Below are positions 48,186-57,490 of a stretch of DNA of 64,000 nt, piece after piece. The translations under genes were made by a program, and so were the position numbers. This stretch comes from Pseudomonadota bacterium (GTDB taxonomy: Bacteria; Pseudomonadota; Alphaproteobacteria; Rhizobiales; Beijerinckiaceae), in contig JAIUNR010000006.1 of the NCBI GenBank assembly GCA_020161575.1, positions 62,001 to 126,000 on the forward strand, written 5' to 3'. How positions within the stretch are numbered: the stretch's first letter is position 1; each line of letters starts with the position of its first letter. Under the pieces are notes generated by a model. That model worked only from the letters and a program-made list of their open reading frames with translations. It searched no databases and was not told the DNA's origin.

Positions 48186-49925
48186 ATGGCCGATGACAGC
48201 GAAATCCGCGTCCGGCCTGGGCGCATCCGCTCGACCCGCGCGCAGCAGGCGCGGCCTTTCATTTCGCAGGCGCTCGCCGCCGCGCAGAAGGCCGGGGGCC
48301 GCGTCTCCCGCTCCGGCAAGATCACGCCCGGCAACCGCTCGCGCTTCGGGCGCGGCCAGCGCGCCAGCATCCAGGCCAACCGGCTGCTCACCGGCCGCTC
48401 ACGCATCGTCGTCATCAAGACCCGCGTGGTCCGCCATAGCGCACGCGCCGCGCCGCTGGCTGCGCACCTCTCTTATCTCCGGCGCGACGGCGTGACCCGA
48501 GACGGGGAAAAGGCGCGGCTGTTCGGGCCGGAAGGCGACAATCTGGATGCCCGCGACTTCGCGGCGCGCTGCGAGGACGACCGGCACCATTTCCGCTTCA
48601 TCGTCTCGCCGGAGGACGCCGTGGATATGGCCGACCTGAAGACCCACGCCCGCGAGCTGATGGGGCAGATGGAAAAGGATCTCGGCACGAAGCTCGATTG
48701 GGTCGGCGTCGATCACTGGAACACCGACAATCCCCACATCCATATCATCGCGCGCGGTCGCACCGACGACGGCCAGGACCTCGTGATCTCCCGCGACTAC
48801 ATCAAGGAGGGAATGCGCGCCCGCGCGCAGGATCTCGTCACGCAGGAACTTGGCCAGCGCACCGATCTGGAGATCAACCGCAATCTGGAGCGGCAGGTCG
48901 AGGCCGAACGCTGGACGCAGCTCGACCGGCAGCTTGTCCGCGACGCCGGCAGGTCCGGCATCATCGACCTCGCGCCGCAGCCCGGACAGCAGCCGGACGA
49001 ATTTCATGCGTTGAAGGTCGGCCGGCTGCGCACCCTCGAAATCCGTGGGCTCGCCGGACAGGTCGGGCACCAGCAATGGTTCATCAAGCCCGAGGCCGAA
49101 GCGACGCTGCGCGAACTCGGCGAGCGCGGCGACATCATCAAGCGGATGCACCGGGCGCTGACGACAAGCGGTATCGAGCGCGGCTCGGCCAGCTACGTCC
49201 TTGCCGGCGAGAGCCTCGACGTTCCCGTCATCGGCCGCCTGGTCGAACGCGGCCTCGACGACGAGCTGAAGGGAACGGCCTACGCCGTGGTCGACGGCGT
49301 GGACGGCCGCACCCACCACATCCGCCTGCCGCATCTCGACGCCACCGGCGACAGCCCGCCGGGATCGATCGTCGAGCTGCGCACCTATGAGGACGCGAAA
49401 GGCGATCGCCGTGTCGCGATCGCCGTCCGCTCCGATCTCGATCTCCAGCATCAGGTGAGCGCGACCGGCGCGACCTGGCTCGACCGCCAATCCATCGCCC
49501 GCGAACCTGTCGCCATGTCGGACGGCGGTTTCGGCGCCGAGGTGCGGGACGCGATGCGGCAACGCGCGGACCATCTGGTCGGCGAAGGTCTCGCCGAGCA
49601 GCAGGGCCGCCGCGTCATCTTCTCCCGCAACCTGATCGAGACGCTGCGCCGCCGCGAAGTCGATGCCGTCGCGGGCCGGCTCGCCAAGGAGACCGGCCAG
49701 CCGTTCAAGCCGGCGGAAAGCGGCGAATATGTCGCCGGCACCTATCGCCAGCGCCTGACGCTCGCCTCCGGCCGCTTCGCCATGATCGACGACGGCCTCG
49801 GCTTCCAGCTCGTGCCCTGGTCGCCATCCCTCGACAAGCAGCTCGGCCGCCACGTCTCCGGCGTCGCCCGCGACGGCGGCGGCGTCGATTGGGACTTCGG
49901 GCGCAAGCGCGGGCTCGGCCTCTAG
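48186..49925 (+). CDS. conjugative relaxase (VirD2/DUF3363 type)
   Basis: A 579-residue relaxase. A basic N-terminal region (about 1-75) precedes the nuclease domain. The metal-binding motif is visible in DWVGVDHWNTDNPHIHIIARG (about 173-193, HxDxxxxHxH type), and an upstream HLSYLRRDGVTRDG segment is conserved. The C-terminal DUF3363 region follows. The enzyme nicks oriT, stays bound to the 5' end and pilots the strand into the recipient. The catalytic tyrosine was not assigned with certainty. The ATG at 48186 is preferred over a GTG five codons upstream. The traG gene follows after 24 bp. Confidence 0.87.
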   Translation: MADDSEIRVRPGRIRSTRAQQARPFISQALAAAQKAGGRVSRSGKITPGNRSRFGRGQRASIQANRLLTGRSRIVVIKTRVVRHSARAAPLAAHLSYLRRDGVTRDGEKARLFGPEGDNLDARDFAARCEDDRHHFRFIVSPEDAVDMADLKTHARELMGQMEKDLGTKLDWVGVDHWNTDNPHIHIIARGRTDDGQDLVISRDYIKEGMRARAQDLVTQELGQRTDLEINRNLERQVEAERWTQLDRQLVRDAGRSGIIDLAPQPGQQPDEFHALKVGRLRTLEIRGLAGQVGHQQWFIKPEAEATLRELGERGDIIKRMHRALTTSGIERGSASYVLAGESLDVPVIGRLVERGLDDELKGTAYAVVDGVDGRTHHIRLPHLDATGDSPPGSIVELRTYEDAKGDRRVAIAVRSDLDLQHQVSATGATWLDRQSIAREPVAMSDGGFGAEVRDAMRQRADHLVGEGLAEQQGRRVIFSRNLIETLRRREVDAVAGRLAKETGQPFKPAESGEYVAGTYRQRLTLASGRFAMIDDGLGFQLVPWSPSLDKQLGRHVSGVARDGGGVDWDFGRKRGLGL

Positions 49926-49949
49926 GCTCAACAGAGAAGGAACATCGCC

Positions 49950-51935
49950 ATGTCCGCGACCAAAATCCTATGGGGACAGATTCTGATCGTCTTCCTCATC
50001 GTCCTCTCCACCACCTGGGGCGCGACTGAATATGTCGCCTGGAGCCTCGGGTTTCAGGCGCAGCTCGGGCCGCCCTGGTTCGTCCTGTTCGGCTGGCCGT
50101 TCTACCATCCGCCCGCCTTCTTCTGGTGGTGGTTCTCCTATGACGCCTATGCGCCGGAGATCTTCACCCAGGGCGCGTTCATCGCCGCATCCGGCGGCTT
50201 CATCGCCATCGCCGTCGCGATCGGCATGTCGGTCTGGCGGGCGCGCGAAGCCAAGGACGTCGCCACCTATGGCTCGGCGCGCTGGGCCGGGAAGGAAGAG
50301 GTGAAGGCCGCCGGGCTGCTCGATCCTGATGGCGTCGTGCTCGGCCGCTATGACCACGAGTATCTGCGCCATGACGGGCCGGAGCATGTGCTGTGCTTCG
50401 CGCCGACGCGCAGCGGCAAGGGCGTCGGGCTTGTCGTGCCGTCATTGCTGACCTGGCCGGGCTCGGCCATCGTTCACGACATCAAGGGCGAGAACTGGAC
50501 GCTGACGGCGGGCTTTCGCGCGCACCACGGTCGCGTGCTCCTCTTCGATCCGACCAACCCGAAATCCTCGGCCTACAATCCCTTGCTCGAGGTGCGCCGC
50601 GGCGAGTGGGAAGTCCGCGACGTGCAGAACATCGCCGACATCCTGGTCGATCCCGAAGGGTCGTTGGACAAGCGCAACCATTGGGAAAAAACCAGCCACT
50701 CGCTGCTGGTCGGCGCGATCCTGCATGTCCTCTATGCCGGCGACGACAAGACGCTCGCCGGTGTCGCCGCCTTCCTCTCCGATCCGAAGCGCCCGATCGA
50801 GTCGACACTCGCGGCGATGATGAAGACCAGCCATCTCGGTGAAGCGGGGCCGCACCCCGTCATCGCCAGCGCCGCGCGCGAACTGCTCAACAAATCCGAT
50901 AATGAACGTTCCGGCGTGCTCTCCACCGCCATGTCGTTTCTCGGCCTCTATCGCGATCCCGTCGTGGCGGAAGTCACGCGGCGCTGCGACTGGCGGATCG
51001 CCGACATGGTGGGCGACAAGCTCCCGACCACGCTTTACCTCGTCGTGCCGCCATCCGACATCAATCGCACCAAGCCGCTGATCCGCCTCATCCTCAACCA
51101 GGTCGGCCGCCGCCTCACCGAGGATCTGCAAGCCAAGGCTGGGCGTCATCGCCTGTTGCTCATGCTCGATGAGTTTCCGGCGCTGGGGCGGCTCGACTTC
51201 TTCGAGAGCGCGCTGGCCTTCATGGCGGGCTACGGCCTCAAAGCCTTCCTGATCGCGCAGTCGCTCAACCAGATCGAAAAGGCTTACGGCCCGAATAACT
51301 CGATCCTCGACAACTGCCATGTGCGCGTTTCCTTTGCGACGAACGACGAAAGGACCGCGAAAAGAGTCAGTGACGCGCTCGGCACCGCGACCGAGATGAA
51401 GGCGATGAAGAACTATGCCGGGCACCGGCTGTCGCCCTGGCTCGGCCATCTGATGGTCTCGCGCTCGGAGACCGCCCGCCAGTTGCTCACCCCCGGCGAG
51501 ATCATGCAGCTCCCGCCGAGCGACGAGATCGTCATGGTCGCCGGCACGCCGCCGATCCGGGCCAAGAAGGCGCGCTACTATGAGGATGCCCGCTTCCGCG
51601 AGCGCCTGTTGTCGCCCCCCGACCTGAAACGCCCCGACACGCCGCGCCCGGACGATTGGAGCAGCCTGCCGATCCCGACGCGGCCCAAGGCAGGCGATGT
51701 CCAACCTGCCGATCCGTCCGACGACGAGGACACCACCGATTCCGAACGCCGGCTGCAACCCGAACTCAGCCGCGCCAAGCCGACGGAAAAGAAGGAACCC
51801 ATCGCCAACGAGTTCGAGATCGAGCTTCCCGACGAGAGCGACGAGGACGCCGCGCGCAACCGGCGCCTGATCCAGCAGGTTCAGGGCGTCGCGCGCCAGG
51901 TGTCCCTCGATCCCAATGACGGCATGGAGCTGTGA
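49950..51935 (+). CDS. traG: type IV coupling protein (TraG/VirD4)
   Basis: A 661-residue membrane ATPase. Two N-terminal transmembrane segments (about 8-28 and 68-95) precede the cytoplasmic motor with Walker A FAPTRSGKGVGLVVP (near 150) and Walker B LLLMLDEFPALGRL (near 403). Further conserved segments are AQSLNQIEKAYG and ATNDERTAKRVSDALG. It links the relaxase-DNA complex to the Trb secretion channel and pumps the DNA. A charged C-terminal tail (DEDTTDSERR..., DESDEDAARN) may contact relaxosome proteins. Confidence 0.92.
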   Translation: MSATKILWGQILIVFLIVLSTTWGATEYVAWSLGFQAQLGPPWFVLFGWPFYHPPAFFWWWFSYDAYAPEIFTQGAFIAASGGFIAIAVAIGMSVWRAREAKDVATYGSARWAGKEEVKAAGLLDPDGVVLGRYDHEYLRHDGPEHVLCFAPTRSGKGVGLVVPSLLTWPGSAIVHDIKGENWTLTAGFRAHHGRVLLFDPTNPKSSAYNPLLEVRRGEWEVRDVQNIADILVDPEGSLDKRNHWEKTSHSLLVGAILHVLYAGDDKTLAGVAAFLSDPKRPIESTLAAMMKTSHLGEAGPHPVIASAARELLNKSDNERSGVLSTAMSFLGLYRDPVVAEVTRRCDWRIADMVGDKLPTTLYLVVPPSDINRTKPLIRLILNQVGRRLTEDLQAKAGRHRLLLMLDEFPALGRLDFFESALAFMAGYGLKAFLIAQSLNQIEKAYGPNNSILDNCHVRVSFATNDERTAKRVSDALGTATEMKAMKNYAGHRLSPWLGHLMVSRSETARQLLTPGEIMQLPPSDEIVMVAGTPPIRAKKARYYEDARFRERLLSPPDLKRPDTPRPDDWSSLPIPTRPKAGDVQPADPSDDEDTTDSERRLQPELSRAKPTEKKEPIANEFEIELPDESDEDAARNRRLIQQVQGVARQVSLDPNDGMEL

Positions 51936-51940
51936 GCACC

Positions 51941-52387
51941 ATGACCGGCCATCGGAAGAAATCGAAGTTCACCGTCTATCTCGACCCCGACGTGACGCAG
52001 GCGCTGGCGGATTTCGCCGCGCGCCGGGACCAGTCGCAATCCATGATCGCGGAAGCCGCCATCGCATCCTTCCTGTCGCCCGACGATGCCCAGCGGCGCG
52101 AGGTCGTCGTCGCCAAGCGCCTCGACCAGATCGACCGCCGCATGACCCGCCTGGAGCGCGACGTCGGCATCGCCGTCGAAACGCTGGCGGTGTTCATCCG
52201 CTTCTGGATCACGACCACGCCGGCCTTGCCGGAGCCTGCCGCGCAGGCGGCGCGCGCCAAGTCGGCCGAGCGGTACGAGGCGTTCATCACCGCGCTCGGC
52301 CGGCGGCTCGTCAAGGGTCCGAAGCTGCGACAGGAGATCCCGGAGGACATTGATTCAGCAAAGGCCGATCAAGGGGCGCAGGATTAG
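51941..52387 (+). CDS. CopG/ribbon-helix-helix protein of the tra operon
   Basis: A 148-residue protein with an N-terminal ribbon-helix-helix: KSKFTVYLDPDVTQALADFAARRDQSQSMIAEAAIASFL. A helical part follows (AKRLDQIDRRMTRLERDVGIAVETLAVFIRFWI). Such genes regularly lie between traG and trbB and may regulate the operon or act in the relaxosome. ATG 51941 is chosen. A GTG at 51932 overlapping the traG stop is an alternative but has a poorly spaced ribosome-binding site. The vapBC genes follow. Confidence 0.75.
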   Translation: MTGHRKKSKFTVYLDPDVTQALADFAARRDQSQSMIAEAAIASFLSPDDAQRREVVVAKRLDQIDRRMTRLERDVGIAVETLAVFIRFWITTTPALPEPAAQAARAKSAERYEAFITALGRRLVKGPKLRQEIPEDIDSAKADQGAQD

Positions 52388-52392
52388 CCGTC

Positions 52393-52421
52393 TTGTATGG
52401 GGCGACCGGGAGGCGTATATA
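52393..52421 (+). promoter_or_regulatory. promoter of the VapBC pair
   Basis: -35 TTGTAT (52393-52398), 17-bp spacer, -10 TATATA (52416-52421); the antitoxin ATG is at 52448. The palindromic GTATATAC across the -10 (52415-52422) could be the antitoxin binding site. The pair thus has its own promoter inside the transfer operon. Confidence 0.55.
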
Positions 52422-52447
52422 CATCTACGTATGCACAGGAGATTCCC

Positions 52448-52708
52448 ATGCCCCATATCGCCAAGGTCTTCCAGTCCGGCAATTCCCAAGCCGTTCGGCT
52501 GCCGAAGGATTTTCGCTTCGCAGTCGATGAAGTCGAAGTTTTGCGTGAGGGCGACTCCGTGATCCTGCGCCCGAGGCCGGACGCCTCCAAACGCTGGACG
52601 TCGCTGCGGGCGGCTATCGAGCGCGGCTTCAGTGCGGACTTCATGGCCGAAGGCAGGGAGCAGCCTGAAGAGCAGAACCGTCCCGATCTCGATCAGGCAT
52701 TTCAATGA
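52448..52708 (+). CDS. vapB: VapB-like AbrB-fold antitoxin
   Basis: An 86-residue antitoxin with an N-terminal swapped-hairpin AbrB domain: HIAKVFQSGNSQAVRLPKDFRFAVDEVEVLREGDSVILRPRP. An acidic, flexible tail neutralises the toxin (EGREQPEEQNRPDLDQAF). AGGAG lies seven bases before the ATG. It overlaps the toxin start by four bases. The pair sits between the RHH gene and trbB, so it interrupts an otherwise continuous conjugation operon and would penalise loss of the transfer genes. Confidence 0.88.
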   Translation: MPHIAKVFQSGNSQAVRLPKDFRFAVDEVEVLREGDSVILRPRPDASKRWTSLRAAIERGFSADFMAEGREQPEEQNRPDLDQAFQ

Positions 52709-53112
52709 CGAAATGGCTTCTCGACACCAACGCTGTCATCGCGTTGGTCACACGTCGCTCGGAACCTCTCCTGCGCCGGGTCGAAGCGACCGAACCCGGC
52801 GCGCTCGCGGTCTGCTCCATTGTCGCCCATGAACTCTATTTCGGCGCCTATCGCAGCCAGAAGGTGGAGTTCAATCTGGAGACGCTTCGCCTTCTCTTTA
52901 CCGATCTCGAAATCCTCGATCTTGATCGCGAGGACGCGCGAGCGGCCGGAGAAATCCGGGCAACGCTTGCACGGCGCGGCACACCGATCGGTCCCTATGA
53001 TCTCCTGATCGCCGGTCAGGCGCTGGCGCGCGGCCTGCCGCTCGTCACCAACAATACCGCGGAGTTCGAGCGCGTTGCCGGATTGCGGCTGGAAGACTGG
53101 ACCAGGGATTGA
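52705..53112 (+). CDS. vapC: VapC-like PIN-domain ribonuclease toxin
   Basis: A 135-residue PIN-domain toxin. The acidic active-site residues are seen in WLLDTNAVIALV (D7), VAHELYFGAYRS (E43), GPYDLLIAGQAL and LVTNNTAEFERVAGL. Enteric-type VapC proteins cleave initiator tRNA; the target here is unknown. ATGA overlap with the antitoxin gene gives coupled translation. A 326-bp gap separates it from trbB. Confidence 0.88.
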   Translation: MTKWLLDTNAVIALVTRRSEPLLRRVEATEPGALAVCSIVAHELYFGAYRSQKVEFNLETLRLLFTDLEILDLDREDARAAGEIRATLARRGTPIGPYDLLIAGQALARGLPLVTNNTAEFERVAGLRLEDWTRD

Positions 53113-53438
53113 CGCTGGCGGCAACAGCGCCGCGCTCTCGCCCGTAGAGCAATTCGAGCAAGCACAGGCCGCTGCTTCGTGATCGGCCGCCTCCCAAGAG
53201 GGGCCGAAGCTGCGACAGCCCCCGAAGACGTCTCCGAGTCGGAGCCGTGACGATCGCGCGCGTCATCTGGTGAGCCTCGCGGCGGCATCAAGATCAGAGC
53301 CTCACCGCCGTTCTCCTGTATTTGCACGCCACGCTACTACTACGACCGATACTTGTTGAACCGGCCCGATTTCGGGCTCTTTTAATCGACCCCATTCCGG
53401 GGACTGTCTGTGGCGCCTCGTGAGGAAACGGGGCCGAC
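53113..53438. other. gap between vapC and trbB with a terminator-like hairpin
   Basis: 326 bp without a supported gene. GCCCG (53364-53368) and CGGGC (53373-53377) form a short hairpin followed by TCTTTT, a plausible end for the vapBC transcript. Another small CCCC-N4-GGGG hairpin lies at about 53391-53403. A separate promoter for trbB could lie here, but no convincing hexamers were found. Confidence 0.45.
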
Positions 53439-54422
53439 ATGACCACTTCACATCAGAAACCGGAGGCGATCCAGCGCGGCGCGCGGATGCTGCGCACCGC
53501 GCTCGGTCCCGCCATTTCGCGGTTTCTCGAAGACGCAGGCATTGTCGAAGTGATGTTGAACCCGGATGGCCGCATCTGGGTGGACCGGCTTTCCGAGGGT
53601 CTGGCCGATACCGGCGAGAGGCTGTCGGCCGCGGACGGCGAGCGCATCGTGCGCCTGGTCGCCCACCATGTCGGCGCGGAGGTTCACGCCCGGTCCCCGC
53701 GTGTCTCGGCCGAGCTACCCGAAACGGGAGAGCGGTTCGAGGGGCTTCTTCCGCCCGTCGTCGCCGCACCGGCCTTCGCCATCCGCAAGCCCGCCGTCGC
53801 CGTCTTCACCCTCGAAGATTACGTCAATGCCCGGATCATGACCGCCGACCAGGCCGCGACACTGCGGGCGGCCGTCGCATCGCGCGCCAACATCCTCGTC
53901 GCGGGCGGCACCTCCACCGGCAAGACCACGCTGACCAATGCGCTGCTCGCCGAAGTGGCGAAGACGCAGGATCGCGTCGTCATGATCGAGGACACGCGCG
54001 AGCTGCAATGCGCCGCGCCCAACCTCGTCTCCATGCGCACCAAGGAAGGCGTCGCCACGCTTTCCGATCTCGTCCGCTCGTCGCTGCGCCTGCGCCCCGA
54101 TCGCATTCCCATCGGCGAGGTGCGCGGGAGCGAGGCCCTCGACCTCCTCAAAGCCTGGGGCACCGGCCACCCGGGCGGCGTCGGCACCATCCACGCCGGC
54201 ACCGGCATCGGCGCGCTGCGCCGCCTCGAACAGCTCATCCAGGAAGCCGTCGTCACCGTCCCGCGCGCGCTGATTGCCGAGACCATCGACCTCGTTGCCG
54301 TCCTCTCTGGCCGCGGCTCCGCGCGCCGGCTCACCGAACTCGCCCGCGTCGAAGGGCTCGGCCCGGACGGGGACTACCGCATCACCCAAGCCACCCCCAC
54401 CAACACAGGAGAATCCGCATGA
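53439..54422 (+). CDS. trbB: TrbB secretion ATPase (VirB11 type)
   Basis: A 327-residue hexameric ATPase of the VirB11 family. It shows Walker [18 protein letters not shown] (near 155), the Asp box [10 protein letters not shown], Walker B-like [25 protein letters not shown] and the His box TIHAGTG. It sits on the cytoplasmic side of the mating channel and drives pilus assembly and substrate transfer. First of the trb genes, with the typical order trbBCDEJKLFGI following. Its stop overlaps trbC (ATGA). Confidence 0.93.
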   Translation: MTTSHQKPEAIQRGARMLRTALGPAISRFLEDAGIVEVMLNPDGRIWVDRLSEGLADTGERLSAADGERIVRLVAHHVGAEVHARSPRVSAELPETGERFEGLLPPVVAAPAFAIRKPAVAVFTLEDYVNARIMTADQAATLRAAVASRANILVAGGTSTGKTTLTNALLAEVAKTQDRVVMIEDTRELQCAAPNLVSMRTKEGVATLSDLVRSSLRLRPDRIPIGEVRGSEALDLLKAWGTGHPGGVGTIHAGTGIGALRRLEQLIQEAVVTVPRALIAETIDLVAVLSGRGSARRLTELARVEGLGPDGDYRITQATPTNTGESA

Positions 54423-54751
54423 TTCATACCGCTATGCGCGCTCGCCGTTTCGTCGCGACCGCCGCAGCCTTCACCTACATCAATCTCGTCCTCGTTCCGG
54501 CCGCCCATGCCTCTGGCTCGTCCATGCCGTGGGAAGCGCCGCTCCAGAAAATCCTTCAGTCGATCGAAGGGCCGGTCGCCAAGATCGTCGCCGTCATCAT
54601 CATCATCGCGACGGGCCTGGCGCTGGCTTTCGGCGACACGTCGGGCGGCTTCCGCAAGCTGATCCAGATCGTGTTCGGCCTGTCGATCGCCTTCGCCGCC
54701 AGCTCCTTCTTCCTCAGCTTCTTCAGCTTCGGCGGCGGGGCGCTGGTCTGA
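54419..54751 (+). CDS. trbC: TrbC conjugative pilin
   Basis: A 110-residue VirB2-type pilin precursor. The N-terminal leader [31 protein letters not shown] ends with an AHA cleavage site. Two hydrophobic helices follow (VAKIVAVIIIIATGLALAFGD and IQIVFGLSIAFAASSFFLSFF) with a short basic loop between. In RP4 the mature subunit is cyclised by TraF, which is encoded upstream here. Overlaps trbB and trbD by a few bases. Confidence 0.9.
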   Translation: MIHTAMRARRFVATAAAFTYINLVLVPAAHASGSSMPWEAPLQKILQSIEGPVAKIVAVIIIIATGLALAFGDTSGGFRKLIQIVFGLSIAFAASSFFLSFFSFGGGALV

Positions 54752-55029
54752 TGGCCGTCGCCTTCGAGCAACTGGATGTGCCGGGATTCACCGTCCCGGT
54801 TCACCGCGCACTGACCGAGCACATCCTGCTCGGCGGTGCGCCGCGCTCCATCGCGATCCTCAACGGGACGCTGGCCGGGGCCGTGGGCCTCGGCCTGCGC
54901 CTCTGGCTGGTCGGCATCGCGATCTGGGCCATCGGCCATGTCGCGGCGGTCTGGGCGGCCAAGCGCGATCCGCAATTCGTGGAAGTCGGCCGGCGCCATC
55001 TGCGCGTCCCGGCTTTTCTCGCGGTCTGA
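54751..55029 (+). CDS. trbD: TrbD (VirB3-like) inner-membrane protein
   Basis: A 92-residue protein matching TrbD: FTVPVHRALTEHILLGGAPRSIAILNGTLAGAVGLGLRLWLVGIAIWAIGHVAAVWAAKRDPQFVEV. It has a short hydrophilic start, one or two membrane helices and a conserved AAKRDPQF ending. VirB3-class proteins anchor the VirB4 ATPase to the membrane. Here the trbE (VirB4) gene follows 14 bp later. The ATG shares bases with the trbC stop (TGATG). Confidence 0.9.
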   Translation: MAVAFEQLDVPGFTVPVHRALTEHILLGGAPRSIAILNGTLAGAVGLGLRLWLVGIAIWAIGHVAAVWAAKRDPQFVEVGRRHLRVPAFLAV

Positions 55030-55043
55030 GGGAGGCGACGCCC

Positions 55044-57488
55044 ATGATGAATCTCAGAGAATATCGCCGCAGCGCCGCTCGCCTTGCCGATTTCCTGCCC
55101 TGGGCCGCTCTGGTCGGCCCCGGCGTCGTCGTGAACAAGGACGGCTCATTCCAGCGCACCGCTCGCTTTCGTGGCCCCGATCTCGATAGCGCGGTCGCCG
55201 CCGAGCTGGTCGCCGTCGCCGGCCGCATCAACAACGCCTTCCGCCGTCTCGGCTCTGGCTGGAGCATCTTTGTCGAGGCGCAGCGCAGCGAAGCCGCGAC
55301 CTATCCCGCGAGCCAATTCCCCGATCCAGCATCCGGCCTGGTGGAAGAGGAACGCAAGGCCGACTTCGAGGAAGCCGGCATCCATTTCGTGTCGGACTAT
55401 TTCCTGACCATCCTCTATCTGCCCCCGGCCGAGGACGCCGCCCGGGCCGAGACATGGCTCTACGAGGGCCGCGAGCAATCCGGCGTCGATCCCCATGAGG
55501 TGATGCGCGGGTTCATCGACCGGACCGACCGCGTGCTCGCGCTGCTCGACGGCTTCATGCCCGAATCTGGCTGGCTCGATGATACCGAGACGCTGACCTA
55601 TCTCCATTCGACCGTTTCGACGAAACGCCACCGTGTCCGCGTTCCCGAAACCCCGGTCTATCTCGATGCGCTGCTCGCCGACCAGCCGCTGACCGGCGGG
55701 CTGGAGCCGCGCCTCGGCGAACAGCATCTACGCGTGCTGACCGTCATCGGTTTTCCGACCGCAACGACGCCGGGCCTCCTCGACGATCTCAACCGGCTCG
55801 CCTTTCCCTATCGCTGGTCGACCCGCGCCATCCTGCTCGACAAGACCGACGCGACCAAGCTGCTGACCAAGATCCGGCGGCAATGGTTCGCCAAGCGCAA
55901 GTCGATCGCAGCCATTCTCAAGGAAGTTCTCACCAACGAAGCCTCGGCCTTGGTCGACACCGATGCGTCCAACAAGGCCGCTGACGCCGACATGGCCTTG
56001 CAGGAGCTGGGCGCCGATGTTGCCGGCATGGCCTATGTCACCGCGACGATCGTGGTGTGGGACGCCGATCCGCGTCTTGCCGACGAGAAGCTGCGCCTGG
56101 TCGAGAAGGTCATCCAGGGCCGCGATTTCACGGCCATGGTCGAAGGCGTCAACGCGGTCGATGCCTGGCTCGGCAGTCTGCCCGGACACGCCTACGCCAA
56201 CGTCCGCCAGCCTCCCATCAGCACTTTGAATCTCGCCCACATGATCCCGCTTTCGGCGGTGTGGGCGGGGCCGGAACGGGACGAGCATTTAGGTAGCCCC
56301 CCCTTGCTTTACGGCAAGACCGAAGGCTCGACCCCGTTCCGGTTATCCCTTCACGTCGGCGATGTCGGCCACACCCTCGTCGTCGGCCCGACCGGCGCGG
56401 GCAAGTCTGTGCTGCTCGCGCTCATGGCCTTGCAGTTCCGGCGCTATGCCAACGCCCAGGTGTTCGCCTTCGATTTCGGGGGCAGCATCCGCGCCGCCGC
56501 GCTCGCCATGGGCGGCGATTGGCACGATCTCGGCGGCGGGCTGACCGAAGGCGACGAGTTCTCGGTCTCGCTTCAGCCGCTCGCCCGCATCGACGATACC
56601 TATGAGCGTGCCTGGGCGGCCGACTGGCTGGTGGCGATCCTGACGCGCGAAGCGATCCAGATCACGCCCGAGGTGAAGGAGCATATCTGGACTGCGCTGA
56701 CCTCGCTCGCTTCTGCGCCGGTCGGGGAACGCACCATCACCGGCCTGTCGGTTCTGCTCCAATCCAACGATCTGAAACAAGCACTCCGCCCGTTCTGCGT
56801 CGGCGGCGCTTATGGCCGGCTGCTCGACGCCGAGGCCGAACATCTCGGCTCCGCCGCCGTACAGGCGTTCGAGATCGAGGGGCTGGTCGGCACTGGGGCG
56901 GCTCCGGCCGTCCTGTCCTACCTGTTCCACCGCATCGGCGACCGGCTCGACGGACGGCCGACCCTGCTCATCATCGACGAGGGCTGGCTTGCGCTCGATG
57001 ATGAAGGCTTCGCCGGCCAGCTCCGCGAATGGCTGAAGACGCTCAGAAAAAAGAACGCCTCCGTCATCTTCGCCACGCAAAGCCTGTCCGACATCGACAA
57101 CAGCGACATCGCGCCAGCCATCATCGAAAGCTGCCCGACGCGCCTGTTGCTGCCGAATGAGCGCGCGATCGAGCCGCAGATCACAGCCATCTATCGCCGC
57201 TTCGGCCTCAATGACCGGCAGATCGAGATCCTCGCGCGGGCCGTCCCCAAGCGCGACTATTACTGCCAGTCCCGGCGCGGCAACCGCCTGTTCGAGCTGG
57301 GCCTCAGCGAAGTCGGCCTCGCGCTCTGCGCCGCATCCTCCAAATCCGACCAGACCCTGATCGCCAACCTCGTCGCCGAGCACGGCCGCGAAGGCTTCCT
57401 CGCCGCGTGGCTGCGCGCCCGCGACGTCGGCTGGGCGGCGGATCTCATCCCGACCTTCTCAATCCCCCAAGCAGCAAAGGAGTCCTGA
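55044..57488 (+). CDS. trbE: TrbE secretion ATPase (VirB4 type)
   Basis: An 814-residue VirB4-family ATPase. The N-terminal CagE/TrbE/VirB domain spans roughly 1-400. The C-terminal motor has Walker A VVGPTGAGKSVLLALMA (near 449), Walker B LLIIDEGWLALDDEGF (near 641) and ATQSLSDIDNSDIA. It energises pilus biogenesis and transport at the inner membrane. The length is normal. A Met-Met start with GGAGG upstream leaves the exact start within one codon. Confidence 0.94.
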   Translation: MMNLREYRRSAARLADFLPWAALVGPGVVVNKDGSFQRTARFRGPDLDSAVAAELVAVAGRINNAFRRLGSGWSIFVEAQRSEAATYPASQFPDPASGLVEEERKADFEEAGIHFVSDYFLTILYLPPAEDAARAETWLYEGREQSGVDPHEVMRGFIDRTDRVLALLDGFMPESGWLDDTETLTYLHSTVSTKRHRVRVPETPVYLDALLADQPLTGGLEPRLGEQHLRVLTVIGFPTATTPGLLDDLNRLAFPYRWSTRAILLDKTDATKLLTKIRRQWFAKRKSIAAILKEVLTNEASALVDTDASNKAADADMALQELGADVAGMAYVTATIVVWDADPRLADEKLRLVEKVIQGRDFTAMVEGVNAVDAWLGSLPGHAYANVRQPPISTLNLAHMIPLSAVWAGPERDEHLGSPPLLYGKTEGSTPFRLSLHVGDVGHTLVVGPTGAGKSVLLALMALQFRRYANAQVFAFDFGGSIRAAALAMGGDWHDLGGGLTEGDEFSVSLQPLARIDDTYERAWAADWLVAILTREAIQITPEVKEHIWTALTSLASAPVGERTITGLSVLLQSNDLKQALRPFCVGGAYGRLLDAEAEHLGSAAVQAFEIEGLVGTGAAPAVLSYLFHRIGDRLDGRPTLLIIDEGWLALDDEGFAGQLREWLKTLRKKNASVIFATQSLSDIDNSDIAPAIIESCPTRLLLPNERAIEPQITAIYRRFGLNDRQIEILARAVPKRDYYCQSRRGNRLFELGLSEVGLALCAASSKSDQTLIANLVAEHGREGFLAAWLRARDVGWAADLIPTFSIPQAAKES

Positions 57489-57490
57489 CT